Of a stretch of 64,000 nucleotides of DNA, positions 9,834 through 19,412 are shown one piece after another; positions within the stretch are counted from its first letter, which is position 1, and each line of letters opens with the position of its first letter. The notes under the pieces are model-generated. The model ran no database searches. It was not told the DNA's origin and worked only from the letters and a program-made list of their open reading frames with translations. Source of the DNA: Gammaproteobacteria bacterium (GTDB lineage Bacteria; Pseudomonadota; Gammaproteobacteria; Steroidobacterales; Rariloculaceae); contig JAJDVG010000058.1 in NCBI GenBank assembly GCA_022826245.1, positions 62,001-126,000 of the forward strand, in the 5' to 3' direction. The position numbers and the translations under genes were made by a program.

Positions 9834-12592
9834 GCGTGTCGATCATCGTTGGCATCCTGGTCGGCGCTGTTCTTGGTCCGGCGCTTTTCGGCGGAGGCCT
9901 CGGCGGCATGCTCGGCGGTGTTGCGTTTGGCGCGCTGGCCGGCTGGCTGTTCACACTCGACCGGAGATTGCGCGAGATCGAGCGTGCGGCGGGGCGGAGC
10001 GGGCGGACGAGAAAACTCGTCGATGAGCCGGTCGACGAGCCGCGGCGAACGTCGGAAACCGAAGCGGCATACGGCTGGGCGACCGGGGCCGGCACGGCCG
10101 ACGCGCCGGAGTCCGAAGCAGGCGCGGGCGGGAAGGAGGAGCCTGACGCCGATTTCGGGACCGAATCCGAACCTTCGATACCGCCGGACCCCGAGCCCGC
10201 GACAGCCGAGGCGCGAACTACGGAGCCCGCCGATCCCGGAAAGTTCGAGCCGAGCATCGCCGAGCAACTCTTCGAACGCGTCAAGGGCTGGTTCACGACC
10301 GGCAACGTGCCGGTCAAGGTCGGCGTGATCCTGTCGCTGATCGGCGTCGGCTTTCTGGTCAGGGTGGCCGTCGACCGCAACTGGATCGCCCTGCCGATCG
10401 AGATGCGCCTGGTCGGCGTCGCACTTTTCGGTCTCGCGCTGCTCGGCATCGGCTGGCGGTTGCGCGACTCGCGTCCGGGCTATGCGCGCAGCCTTCAGGG
10501 CGGCGGCGTCGCGATCGTTTACCTCACCATCTACGCGGCGTTCGCGTTCTACGATCTGCTGCCGACCATTCTTGCGTTCGCGCTGCTCGTGGTCGTCACC
10601 GCCGCCGCAGGCACGCTGGCCGTGCTCAACAACTCACGCGAACTCGCTGTACTCGGCATCGTCGGCGGCTTCATGGCGCCGGTGCTCGCATCGTCGGGGG
10701 CCGGGGATCACGTCATACTCTTCAGCTACTACGCGTTGCTCAACGCCGCGGTCGTCGCGATCGCCTGGTTCCGGGCCTGGCGCGAACTCAACGTCCTGGC
10801 CTTCCTGTTTACCTTCGGCGTCGCCTCGGTCTGGGGACACTCGGCCTACAGCCCGGCCGAATTCGCGACGACCGAGCCGTTCCTGATCCTGTTCACGGCG
10901 ATGTACATCGTCATCCCCGTGCTGTTCGCGAGCCGCGCCGCGCCGAAGCTCCGCGGTTTCGTCGACGGTACGCTCGTGTTCGGCACGCCGCTCATCGGCT
11001 TCGGTCTGCAGACGCAGCTCGTCGGCGACATCGAGTACGGTCTTGCGATCAGCGCGGCAACGCTCGCCGTCGTCTACGGCGCGCTCGGAACCTGGCTCTT
11101 CCGGCGCGGGATCGCCGAACTCAGGGTCCTGGCCGAAGCATTTCTGAGCCTCGGCGTCGTGTTCGTGGCGATCGCCCTGCCGCTTGCACTCGACGCGGCC
11201 TGGACCTCGGCGGCCTGGTCGGTGCAGGGCGCGGCGATGATCTGGCTCGGTTTCCGCCAGGGCAGGCGGTTGGCGCTGCTTGGGGGTCTCATCTTGCAGC
11301 TTGCCGCCGGCGTCGCATACCTGATTCAGCCGGACGCCGTCGGCGATGCGCTTGCGGTGCTGAACGGCCACTATCTCGGCGCGCTCCTGATCGCCGTCGC
11401 CGGATGGCTCTCGAGCCGGTTCTTCGACCGCATACATGCAGCCGACGACAGGCGGCGTACCCAGGTCGCGACCTGGGGTCTGCTCGTCTGGGGCGCGGCC
11501 TGGTGGTTCGGCGCAGGGCTCGCCGAGATCGGGCGCTTCGTTCCGGAACGATTCGAGACGAACGCCGCGCTCGCGCTGGTCGCGGGTACCTCCTGGGCCG
11601 CGATGCTGGCCGCGGCACGACTCGGCTGGCAGCGAGTGGCAACGCTTGGCTGCCTGCTCGTCCCCGCGCTGGCGATCGCTCTGGTTTTCGCCATCGCCGA
11701 GCCGGGTCATGCGCTCGGGGAGTTGGGCTGGTTGGCCTGGCCGCTTGCGCTTGCCACGCACTTCGCCTTCCTGCGCCGGCACGAGATGCAACTCGGCAGC
11801 GTCTCGAACGCGCAACACGTCGGCGGCTACACGATGATCGCCGCACTGCTTGCGACCGAGGCCCACTGGTGGGTCGCGCGCTCGACGACGGGAGTCTGGG
11901 CTATCGCCGCGGCAATAGCGGTCGTCGTCGTGCTCCAACTCGCGACGCTTCGGACGCGCGATGTGCTCGAATGGCCGCTGCGCGCGCATTGGCGGAACTA
12001 CGTGCTCAGGGGCGTGGGCGGCACGCTGGTGGGGATCGGCTCCGTGGCGCTCGCGATGCTCCTGGTCTCGCCGGGCGATCCCGATCCATTGCCTTACGTC
12101 CCGTTGCTGAACCCGCTCGAACTCGCGAGCGGCCTCGTGTTCGTCGCGGGCTGGTACTGGTACGAGGCCGTGCGCGAAAAGCTCGGCGTCGACGGATTGG
12201 CGCCGCGCTATCGTGTGCTCGCGCCCGCGCTGCTCGGGCTGTTTTTCGTGACGATGATGGCCGCGCGCACCGTGCACCACTGGGCCGACGTTGCGTTCGC
12301 GCTTGAGCCGCTCGCCGATTCCACCGTGCTGCAGGCTTCGCTGTCGATCGTCTGGGGCAGCAGCGCGCTTGCCGGCATGGTCGCGGGCGCGCGGAGCGCG
12401 AACCGCACGATCTGGATTGCCGGCGCCGTGCTCATGGCTGTCGTCGTGCTCAAGCTGTTCGTCGTCGAGCTCGGCAACACGGGTACGGTTGCACGCGTCG
12501 TGTCATTTCTCGGCGTCGGCGTGCTGCTCCTGATTGTCGGCTACTTCGCGCCGGCGCCGCCGCGCAGCGGATCGCAGGCCGCGGCGTCCTGA
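9830..12592 (+). CDS. DUF2339 domain-containing multi-pass membrane protein
   Basis: About 920 aa with more than 20 hydrophobic segments; N-terminal cytosolic acidic linker; FTTGNVPVKVGVILSLIGVGFLVRVAVDR and LGIVGGFMAPVLASSGAGDH typical of DUF2339; overlaps the upstream stop. Confidence 0.85.
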   Translation: MSVSIIVGILVGAVLGPALFGGGLGGMLGGVAFGALAGWLFTLDRRLREIERAAGRSGRTRKLVDEPVDEPRRTSETEAAYGWATGAGTADAPESEAGAGGKEEPDADFGTESEPSIPPDPEPATAEARTTEPADPGKFEPSIAEQLFERVKGWFTTGNVPVKVGVILSLIGVGFLVRVAVDRNWIALPIEMRLVGVALFGLALLGIGWRLRDSRPGYARSLQGGGVAIVYLTIYAAFAFYDLLPTILAFALLVVVTAAAGTLAVLNNSRELAVLGIVGGFMAPVLASSGAGDHVILFSYYALLNAAVVAIAWFRAWRELNVLAFLFTFGVASVWGHSAYSPAEFATTEPFLILFTAMYIVIPVLFASRAAPKLRGFVDGTLVFGTPLIGFGLQTQLVGDIEYGLAISAATLAVVYGALGTWLFRRGIAELRVLAEAFLSLGVVFVAIALPLALDAAWTSAAWSVQGAAMIWLGFRQGRRLALLGGLILQLAAGVAYLIQPDAVGDALAVLNGHYLGALLIAVAGWLSSRFFDRIHAADDRRRTQVATWGLLVWGAAWWFGAGLAEIGRFVPERFETNAALALVAGTSWAAMLAAARLGWQRVATLGCLLVPALAIALVFAIAEPGHALGELGWLAWPLALATHFAFLRRHEMQLGSVSNAQHVGGYTMIAALLATEAHWWVARSTTGVWAIAAAIAVVVVLQLATLRTRDVLEWPLRAHWRNYVLRGVGGTLVGIGSVALAMLLVSPGDPDPLPYVPLLNPLELASGLVFVAGWYWYEAVREKLGVDGLAPRYRVLAPALLGLFFVTMMAARTVHHWADVAFALEPLADSTVLQASLSIVWGSSALAGMVAGARSANRTIWIAGAVLMAVVVLKLFVVELGNTGTVARVVSFLGVGVLLLIVGYFAPAPPRSGSQAAAS

Positions 12593-12612
12593 CTCCACGG
12601 GGCTCGCGGACG

Positions 12613-13155
12613 ATGACGGGCCGGACCGAGCCGACCACTCCGTTTTCGCACGGCTTCCCGCCCGTCGCTGCGCCCGGGGCCAGGATGCTGATTCTCGGCA
12701 GTCTGCCCGGCGTCAGATCGCTCGAGGAACAGCGGTATTACGCGCAGCCGCAAAACGCCTTCTGGAAAATCATGGGCGAACTCTACGGAGCGGGGCCGGA
12801 GGTTCCGTACGCAGCGAGGCTCGGGGCGTTGACCGCGAACGCGGTCGCGCTCTGGGACGTGCTGGCCTCGGGCCGGCGGCCGGGCAGCCTCGATTCGGCG
12901 ATCGACCGGGCCACGGCCGTCACGAACGACTTCGCCGCGTTCTTCGAGAGTTACCCGTCGATAGGCGCGATCTTCTTCAACGGGGCGACAGCCGCGAAGC
13001 TCTACGAGACCAGGGTCCTGCCGCGGCTCGATCCACGCCGCGCGCAGATCGAGCGCCGGACCCTGCCGTCCACGAGTCCGGCGCACGCGCGGATGCGCTT
13101 CGCCGAGAAGCTGGCGCACTGGTCGGCGGCGCTCGGCGCCGCGCACGACCGCTGA
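12613..13155 (+). CDS. DNA-deoxyinosine (hypoxanthine-DNA) glycosylase, UDG superfamily
   Basis: GFPPVAAPGARMLILGSLPGVRSLEEQRYYAQPQNAFWKIMGELYG ... IFFNGATAAKLY ... LPSTSPAHA. Confidence 0.88.
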   Translation: MTGRTEPTTPFSHGFPPVAAPGARMLILGSLPGVRSLEEQRYYAQPQNAFWKIMGELYGAGPEVPYAARLGALTANAVALWDVLASGRRPGSLDSAIDRATAVTNDFAAFFESYPSIGAIFFNGATAAKLYETRVLPRLDPRRAQIERRTLPSTSPAHARMRFAEKLAHWSAALGAAHDR

Positions 13156-13158
13156 CGC

Positions 13159-14790
13159 TTATTCGCAGACGAAGTTGTCGGCGACCCAGTTCGCCGGGTC
13201 GTTCGCATCGCCGTCACCGACGTAGACCGCCTGCTCGGGATACGGGCAGACAAGCCGTTCGTTGACCACGGCGCCGTCGTCGAGCTTCTGCACCGTCAGC
13301 GAATCGGGCGGCGTGCCGTTCTCGACCCATTCGACGATCGGCGCCAGCCGGTCCCAGCTATCCGGACCCGGACCGCCTGCGCAGTGCGCCACGCCCGGCG
13401 GCATGAAGAGCCGCACGGATTCGTCCGAAGCCGCGCGGTCGCCGTCGAAGGTCACGTCCACGACCTCGCCGTAGAAGTCGACCATCGGCTGCGCCGGGAT
13501 GACCGTGTCGGCCCAGCCGTGCCAGATCAGCAGCTTGCCGCCTTCCTGCTTGAGGTAGCGCGACATGTTCGGATCGTCGGCATCGGTAATGGCGCGCATC
13601 GTGTCGCCGAGACCGCGCGTGAAGTCGTCGAAGTCGAACTGCCACCAGGCGAACTCGGGCGGCTCGCGGGTCGCGTCGGGCTCGAGCGAGAGGTCGGTCG
13701 GCCGCGCCGTAGGCACGCCGGGATCGTTGTCGTAGAAGAGGAAGTTCACATAGTCCGACGCGAGGCCCATCTGGCCCGGACGGTGGTTGTTGCCTTCGTG
13801 CGGGACCACGATCAATGGCCAGCGCATTTCAGACCCGTAGGACTTGCCCTTGTAGATCGACGTGCCGGCGGAATCGTACGGGCCGCTGTAGATGGCCTGG
13901 ATGGCTTCGAGCTGAGTGGTCGTGAAGCAGTTGTCGCCGTTCACGTCGTCCACGCACATCGCGTGGGCGAGGTCGCGCTCGGGCACGAAGTCGCAGGTCT
14001 CGGGATTGTTGACCACCCGGTCGACGATGCCGTCGTTGGCGTCGCACTGCGCGAGCACGGCTTCGGTCAGCATGTCGGCCTTGGTCAGGCTGTCGAGCGT
14101 GCCGTTGTCGTCCGTGTCGTAGGACAGGGAGCCCGCGTAGTTGTCCCTGAGCATGACCTGCATGTCCCAGTTGTGGGTGACGTTGAGGCGCTGCAGGAAC
14201 GATGCGGGCGCGCCGGCGACGATGCCGTCGAAGATCTGCGGCCAGCGCTGCGCGGCCATGAGGCCCTGACGGCCGCCGGTCGAGCAGCCTTCGTGGTAGG
14301 AATAGTCCGCCGGCCGGCCGTAGAAGGCGCTGATAGCGGTCTTTGCCGCGTCGGCGGTCATCTTGATGTGGCCGTAGCCATAGACGCGTTCCGCGTGCCG
14401 GTCGTTGAACGCGAACGTCGCTCCGGGCTGGGAGCCGTTGTCGTGGCCCATGTTGCTGTTGGCGACCGCATAGCCCTCGGCGATCCGGTGCGGGGCGTAG
14501 TCGAGGTCGCCGTCGTGGCCGCCGTCGCCCCAGTTCAGGAAGCGCCCGTTCCAGGCCTCGGGTGCAGGAAGCTGGACGTAGTAAGTGAGCCCGGGGCCGA
14601 CCTGGCCCTGGACATGGCAGTACGCGGGACCTGATTCGCTCGCCGGGCGCCACTCGGCGCGGTACAGCGTCAGGTTGCGCGTATCGATCATGGCTTCGCA
14701 ATGCGCGGCATGATCCTCCTGGCCTTGGGCGGCGGCGGCAAATGCCAACCAACCTGGAACAATAATCTTCAGGGCTGCAATGAATCTCAT
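13159..14790 (-). CDS. Tannase/feruloyl esterase family alpha/beta hydrolase
   Basis: YSYHEGCSTGGRQGLMAAQRWPQIFDGIVAGAPA; LLIWHGWADTVIPAQPMVDFY; C-terminal GVAHCAGGPGPD. Confidence 0.93.
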   Translation of the reverse strand: MRFIAALKIIVPGWLAFAAAAQGQEDHAAHCEAMIDTRNLTLYRAEWRPASESGPAYCHVQGQVGPGLTYYVQLPAPEAWNGRFLNWGDGGHDGDLDYAPHRIAEGYAVANSNMGHDNGSQPGATFAFNDRHAERVYGYGHIKMTADAAKTAISAFYGRPADYSYHEGCSTGGRQGLMAAQRWPQIFDGIVAGAPASFLQRLNVTHNWDMQVMLRDNYAGSLSYDTDDNGTLDSLTKADMLTEAVLAQCDANDGIVDRVVNNPETCDFVPERDLAHAMCVDDVNGDNCFTTTQLEAIQAIYSGPYDSAGTSIYKGKSYGSEMRWPLIVVPHEGNNHRPGQMGLASDYVNFLFYDNDPGVPTARPTDLSLEPDATREPPEFAWWQFDFDDFTRGLGDTMRAITDADDPNMSRYLKQEGGKLLIWHGWADTVIPAQPMVDFYGEVVDVTFDGDRAASDESVRLFMPPGVAHCAGGPGPDSWDRLAPIVEWVENGTPPDSLTVQKLDDGAVVNERLVCPYPEQAVYVGDGDANDPANWVADNFVCE

Positions 14791-14897
14791 CGGTCGCCTC
14801 CTGTAACGCGGCTGACGATCAAGCCGAAATCATCATAAGACATTGATTGAAAAAGGATTATATTTTGATTCTTGGCGAACGGGCCATGGAATTGCGT

Positions 14898-14925
14898 TTG
14901 ACAGATTAGCACAGACCACGATAAT
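14898..14925 (+). promoter_or_regulatory. Candidate sigma70 promoter upstream of the 15006 micro-ORF
   Basis: TTGACA (14898-14903), 16-nt spacer, GATAAT (14920-14925). Confidence 0.6.
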
Positions 14926-15005
14926 CGAAAGCGTGCTCTACTGTCTCCGGGTCGAACAGCGAAAGAGGAAGACGCAAGAGGCCATTTCAGGCGGCTGGGA
15001 TCTGT

Positions 15006-15176
15006 ATGAATTACGAACTGTGGATTAACGCTGCTGTCGGCATTGCGATTCTCGCCTTCCTGTGGAACCTGCATCGAATTATGGCCGACGTTCGGGAGCG
15101 TCTCGCGCGACTCGAAGGCACGGTAGCAACGCTGCGGGACATGCTCTCGGGCATTCTTACAAAGCGCGACTCCTGA
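15006..15176 (+). CDS. 56-aa single-pass membrane protein with coiled-coil-like tail
   Basis: MNYELWINAAVGIAILAFLWNLHRIMADVRERLARLEGTVATLRDMLSGILTKRDS*; one TM helix then heptad-like segment; preceded by a near-consensus promoter; below the ORF-track length cutoff. Confidence 0.6.
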   Translation: MNYELWINAAVGIAILAFLWNLHRIMADVRERLARLEGTVATLRDMLSGILTKRDS

Positions 15177-15283
15177 CGCCGCGCGCTACCCGACAGCCCG
15201 CGTGACTTTCACGCTGTTTCATGAACGTCGCGATCCCCGACGGCGATGCAGGGCCATGATCGCGCTTGCAAGCAGCCGGTAGT

Positions 15284-16018
15284 TCAGAAGTATCCTGCGT
15301 CGCGAACGATCCGGCGCGCTTCGGCGGACCGCAGAAACTCGACGAGCGCAACCGCTGCGGCGTTGTCGGCGCCGCGGCCGAGGAGGACCGCGTCCTGTTC
15401 AATCGGCTCGTGAAGTTCGGGCGGAACGGTCACATAGCTCGCGGGATCATCCCAGGCGAGCGCCTGCGACAGCGCGACGAGCCCGAGTTCCGCGTTGCCC
15501 GTGGCGGCCATCGCGAAAGCCTGGCCGATGCTCTGGCCGACCGCGATTCTCGGCCGGTACGCCTCCCAGAGATCGAGCCGCTCGAGGACCTGCCGCGCCG
15601 CGGCGCCGTACGGGGCGAGTTCGGGGCTTGCGATCGCGAGGTGGCGGAAGTCGCCGTCGGCCAGGCGCTCGATCCCGAGTTCATCGAGCGCGCCGGGGTC
15701 GGCGCTCCAGAGCACGAGGCGGCCGCGCGCGTAGGTGAATCGGCTTCCGGCGACGGCCAGATCGTTCTCGGCGAGCAGGGCAGGGCGCCCGGCGTCGGCG
15801 GCGAGGAACACGTCGAACGGCGCGCCGTTCAGGATCTGTGCGTAGAGCTGACCCGTCGAGCCCGGCACGAGGACGAGCTCATGACCGGTCTCGTCCTCGA
15901 ACGCCGCGGCGATGGCCTGCATCGGCACGAGGAAGTTCGCGGCGACGGCGACGGTTGCAAGCTCCGCCCGAGCCGGCGCCGACACCAGCAGGGCCGCTGC
16001 GCTCAGCGCGAGGCGCAC
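15284..16018 (-). CDS. modA: Molybdate ABC transporter substrate-binding protein (ModA-like)
   Basis: Signal peptide; ATVAVAANFLVPMQAIAAAFEDETGHELVLVPGSTGQLYAQILNGAPFDVFLAAD ModA signature; GTG start proposed. Confidence 0.87.
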   Translation of the reverse strand: MRLALSAAALLVSAPARAELATVAVAANFLVPMQAIAAAFEDETGHELVLVPGSTGQLYAQILNGAPFDVFLAADAGRPALLAENDLAVAGSRFTYARGRLVLWSADPGALDELGIERLADGDFRHLAIASPELAPYGAAARQVLERLDLWEAYRPRIAVGQSIGQAFAMAATGNAELGLVALSQALAWDDPASYVTVPPELHEPIEQDAVLLGRGADNAAAVALVEFLRSAEARRIVRDAGYF

Positions 16019-16143
16019 ATGCCGGGAAGTGCGTCGGCGTATCGTTCGTCTCCCGTTACGGGTATCGCGCCGTATGATCGACCGGACCCCGGAAGCGGTC
16101 AACCGCGCCGCAAGCGGCCCCATGCGGGCGCAACGCGCGTCGT

Positions 16144-19100
16144 TCAATCGTCGTCGAGCGACAGCAGTTCCATGTTGCCGCCGACCGCGGCCGTGTTCAG
16201 GGTCAGCACCTTTTCGGTCGTGAAACGCAGCAGGTAGTGAGGGCCGCCGGCCTTCGGTCCCGTCCCTGACAGCCCCTGGCCGCCGAAGGGCTGCGAGCCG
16301 ACGACCGCACCGACCATGTTGCGGTTCACGTAGACGTTGCCGACCGAGACGAGTTCGAACAGCTTCTCGGCGCGGCCCGCGATGCGGCTGTGCAGCCCCA
16401 GCGTGAGCCCGTAGCCCGTGCCCGTGGCTTCGTGGACCGCCGATTCGATTGCCGCGCCCGGGAATCTCACGACATGCAGCACCGGCCCGAACTGTTCCGC
16501 ATCGAGCCTGCGGATGCTGTCGATCTCCAGAAGCACCGGCGCGACGAAGGTGCCGTCGAAGCATTCGGCGCTCAGCGGCGCCGCGTGCCCGCTTGCGGCC
16601 GTCGGCGTCAAGCGGACGACGTGCGCCTCGAGCTCGGCGGCCGCTGCCCGCGAAATGACGGGCCCGACGTCGGTCGCAAGCTTGCCGGGATCGCCGACGC
16701 GCAGTTCGTCCATGGCGCCCTTGATCATCGCGAGCGTGCGGTCGGCGATGTCGTCCTGCAGATAGAGCACGCGCAGGGCCGAACAGCGTTGTCCGGCGCT
16801 GCCGAATGCCGACTGGATCACGTCGTCCGTGACCTGTTCCGGGAGCGCTGTCGAGTCGACGAACATGACGTTCTGCCCGCCGGTCTCGGCGATCAGCGGC
16901 GCGATGGGCGCATCGCGCGCGGCGAGCGTGCGGTTGATGTTCCATGCCGTGTGCGTGCCGCCCGTGAACGCGACGCCCGCGACCGCGGGCTCGGACACGA
17001 GCGCTGCGCCGACCGTGCCGTCGCCGGTGACCAGATGCAGCACGCCCGCGGGCACGCCTGCCTCGTGCAGGAGGCGGACGGCCCTGAACGCGATCAGCGG
17101 CGTTTCCTCGGCCGGTTTCGCGACGACGGTGTTGCCGCTCACGAGGGCCGCGGCGATCTGGCCGACGAAGATCGCGAGCGGGAAGTTCCACGGGCTGATG
17201 CAGGCGAAGACGCCGCGCCCGTGCAGGCTCAGTCGATTGGACTCGCCGGCGGGCCCGGGCAGCGTCGCCGGCGCCGCCGTGAGCCGTCGCGCCTCGGCGG
17301 CGTAGTAACGGCAGAAGTCCACGGCTTCGCGGACCTCGCCCACGGCGTCCGGCAGCGTCTTGCCGGCCTCCTTGACGAGCAGGGCGACGAACGTCTCGCG
17401 GGCCGCCTCGAGTCTGTCGGCTGCCGCCTCGAGCAAGGCCGCCCGCCCGGCGGCGTTTCCGTCGTTCCAGGCGGCATGTTCGCGTTGGGCGATCGCGACC
17501 GCTCGCCGGACATCCGCGGGCCTTGCATCGACGCAGTAGCCGAGCAGTTCGCCGCGGTTGGCCGGGTTGAGGATCGCCCGGCTGCTGCCCGGCGGCGCCT
17601 TGCCCGCAACGATGGGCGCGGCATGCAGCGGCGACTCGGTCAAGGCCGCGCAAGCGCGCTCGAGGTTCTCGACGTTTCCGGCGTCGGTCAGATCGAGGCC
17701 CGCCGAGTTTGCGCGCCGCTCGCCGAACAGCCCGCCCGGAGCGCGGATACGCGGATGCGCGGCGGGGGAGGTCCCACGCACCTGGCGCAGCGGGTCGCTT
17801 GCGAGCGTTTCCGGCGGCAATTGTTCGTCGAGCACGCGGTTGACGAACGAGGCGTTCGCGCCGTTCTCGAGCAGCCGCCTGACGAGATAGGCCAGCAGGT
17901 CCTCGTGCGAGCCGACCGGCGCATACACGCGCAACGGCGGCAGGTCCGGATAGTGCGCCGCCGCCGCCCGGTAGAGCGATTCGCCCATGCCGTGCAGCCG
18001 CTGGAACTCGAAGTCGCGGAACGAGCCCGCGAGCGCCATGACGGCGGCGACGGTATGCGCGTTGTGGCTCGCGAACTGGGCGGCGAGCTCGTCCGGGTGC
18101 TCGAGCATCCGGCGCGCGCAGGCAAGATACGAGAGGTCGGTATTCGCCTTGCGCGTGAACACGGGGAAGTCGGGATAGCCGAGAATCTGCGCGTGCTTGA
18201 TCTCCGCGTCCCAGTAGGCGCCCTTGACGAGCCTGACGGGAATGCGGCGGCCGGTCGACCGGGCGAGCGCAACGAGCCAGTCGATGACGGGCAGGGCACG
18301 CTTCCCGTAAGCCTGCACGGCCAGGCCGAGCCCGGACCAGCCGGCGAGTTCGTCGGCGGCGGCGAGCCACTCGAAAACGTCGAGGGAGAGATCCAGGCGA
18401 TCGGCTTCCTCGGCGTCGATCGTGAGCGCGATGCCGCTCGCGGCGGCGGCCGTCGCCAGCCGCCTGACGCGCGGCAGGAGTTCGGCGAGCACGCGCTCGC
18501 GCTGGGCGAACGCGTAGCGCGGGTGCAGCGCCGAGAGCTTGACGGACACCGACGCATCGGCGGCGTCGCCTTCCCGCTTTGCGGTCGCGAGCGACTCGAT
18601 CGCGTGCGAGTAGGCCTTGAAGTAAGCGTTCGAGGACCGCGCGTCGCGGGCGCCCTCGCCGAGCATGTCGTAGGAATGGCGCACCGACTCCGCGCTCCGG
18701 CGCAGTGCCTCCCCGATCGTGCGTCCGAGCACGAATTCCGCGCCGAGGATATGCATCGCCTGCCGGAGCGCGCCCTGGATGACCGGTTCCCCGAGCCGCT
18801 TGGCCAGGCGGCGCATCCACTCCAGCGGATCGCTCGCGAACTCCCGGTCCAGCGCGACGAGGCGCCCCGTCAACATCAGCGCCCAGGTGGATGCATTGAC
18901 GATGAGATCCTCGGAATGGCCGATGTGCGACGACCAGGCGCCCGTGCCGAGCCTGTCGGCGATGAGCCGCTCGGCCGTCCTGCTGTCGGGTATGCGCAGC
19001 AGCGCCTCGGCCAGGCACATCAGGGCGACGCCCTCCTGGTTGCTGAGCCCGTATTCGGCGAGAAAGCGGTCGAGCATGGTGCGTCCGGCGCGGTCGGCAC

Positions 19101-19272
19101 GGACCGCGCGGACCAGCGCCGCCGCGTCGTTGCCGATGCGCCCGGCCAGTTCGTCGTCGTAGGGCGCTGCGTCGAGCAGAGTCGCGATCAGCGACTCCTC
19201 GTCCGTGAACTTGGCGCGGCGTATGGCGGAGCGCAGCGTCGCAAGATCGCCGGTGTTCTCCGTGGATATCAC
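16144..19272 (-). CDS. putA: Bifunctional proline dehydrogenase / L-glutamate-gamma-semialdehyde dehydrogenase
   Basis: N-terminal PRODH domain (GYPDFPVFTRKANTDLSYLACARRML, EFQRLHGMGE); C-terminal ALDH domain (GQRCSALRVLYLQDD, FTGGTHTAWNINRTLA, NRNMVGAVVGSQPFGGQGLSGTGPKAGGPHYL); no DNA-binding N-terminus; start codon uncertain (up to 19404). Confidence 0.95.
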   Translation of the reverse strand: MISTENTGDLATLRSAIRRAKFTDEESLIATLLDAAPYDDELAGRIGNDAAALVRAVRADRAGRTMLDRFLAEYGLSNQEGVALMCLAEALLRIPDSRTAERLIADRLGTGAWSSHIGHSEDLIVNASTWALMLTGRLVALDREFASDPLEWMRRLAKRLGEPVIQGALRQAMHILGAEFVLGRTIGEALRRSAESVRHSYDMLGEGARDARSSNAYFKAYSHAIESLATAKREGDAADASVSVKLSALHPRYAFAQRERVLAELLPRVRRLATAAAASGIALTIDAEEADRLDLSLDVFEWLAAADELAGWSGLGLAVQAYGKRALPVIDWLVALARSTGRRIPVRLVKGAYWDAEIKHAQILGYPDFPVFTRKANTDLSYLACARRMLEHPDELAAQFASHNAHTVAAVMALAGSFRDFEFQRLHGMGESLYRAAAAHYPDLPPLRVYAPVGSHEDLLAYLVRRLLENGANASFVNRVLDEQLPPETLASDPLRQVRGTSPAAHPRIRAPGGLFGERRANSAGLDLTDAGNVENLERACAALTESPLHAAPIVAGKAPPGSSRAILNPANRGELLGYCVDARPADVRRAVAIAQREHAAWNDGNAAGRAALLEAAADRLEAARETFVALLVKEAGKTLPDAVGEVREAVDFCRYYAAEARRLTAAPATLPGPAGESNRLSLHGRGVFACISPWNFPLAIFVGQIAAALVSGNTVVAKPAEETPLIAFRAVRLLHEAGVPAGVLHLVTGDGTVGAALVSEPAVAGVAFTGGTHTAWNINRTLAARDAPIAPLIAETGGQNVMFVDSTALPEQVTDDVIQSAFGSAGQRCSALRVLYLQDDIADRTLAMIKGAMDELRVGDPGKLATDVGPVISRAAAAELEAHVVRLTPTAASGHAAPLSAECFDGTFVAPVLLEIDSIRRLDAEQFGPVLHVVRFPGAAIESAVHEATGTGYGLTLGLHSRIAGRAEKLFELVSVGNVYVNRNMVGAVVGSQPFGGQGLSGTGPKAGGPHYLLRFTTEKVLTLNTAAVGGNMELLSLDDD

Positions 19273-19412
19273 TTGAACGGTCCTTCTTCCGACTCTTCGG
19301 GATTGTAGTCGCTGAGCGCGTTCGTACGCGTCAAGCCCGGCCGGAATCGCTTGCGGGCGACGGTTTTTTTGCACGACAATCACTCGCTCCCCCTCAAATC
19401 GCATGTGCGGGC

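Noticed and set aside
10634-12280. 548-aa minus-strand ORF opposite DUF2339
   Set aside because: Hydrophilic antisense of a membrane protein; shadow ORF.
15284-19018. 1244-aa minus-strand ORF spanning putA and modA
   Set aside because: Only its last 244 residues (ModA) look like protein; the rest is Arg/Ala/Gly-rich shadow coding in an alternative frame of putA, expected in GC-rich DNA.
16390-19308. 972-aa + strand ORF opposite putA
   Set aside because: Antisense shadow ORF with biased composition; PutA on the other strand has full domain motifs.
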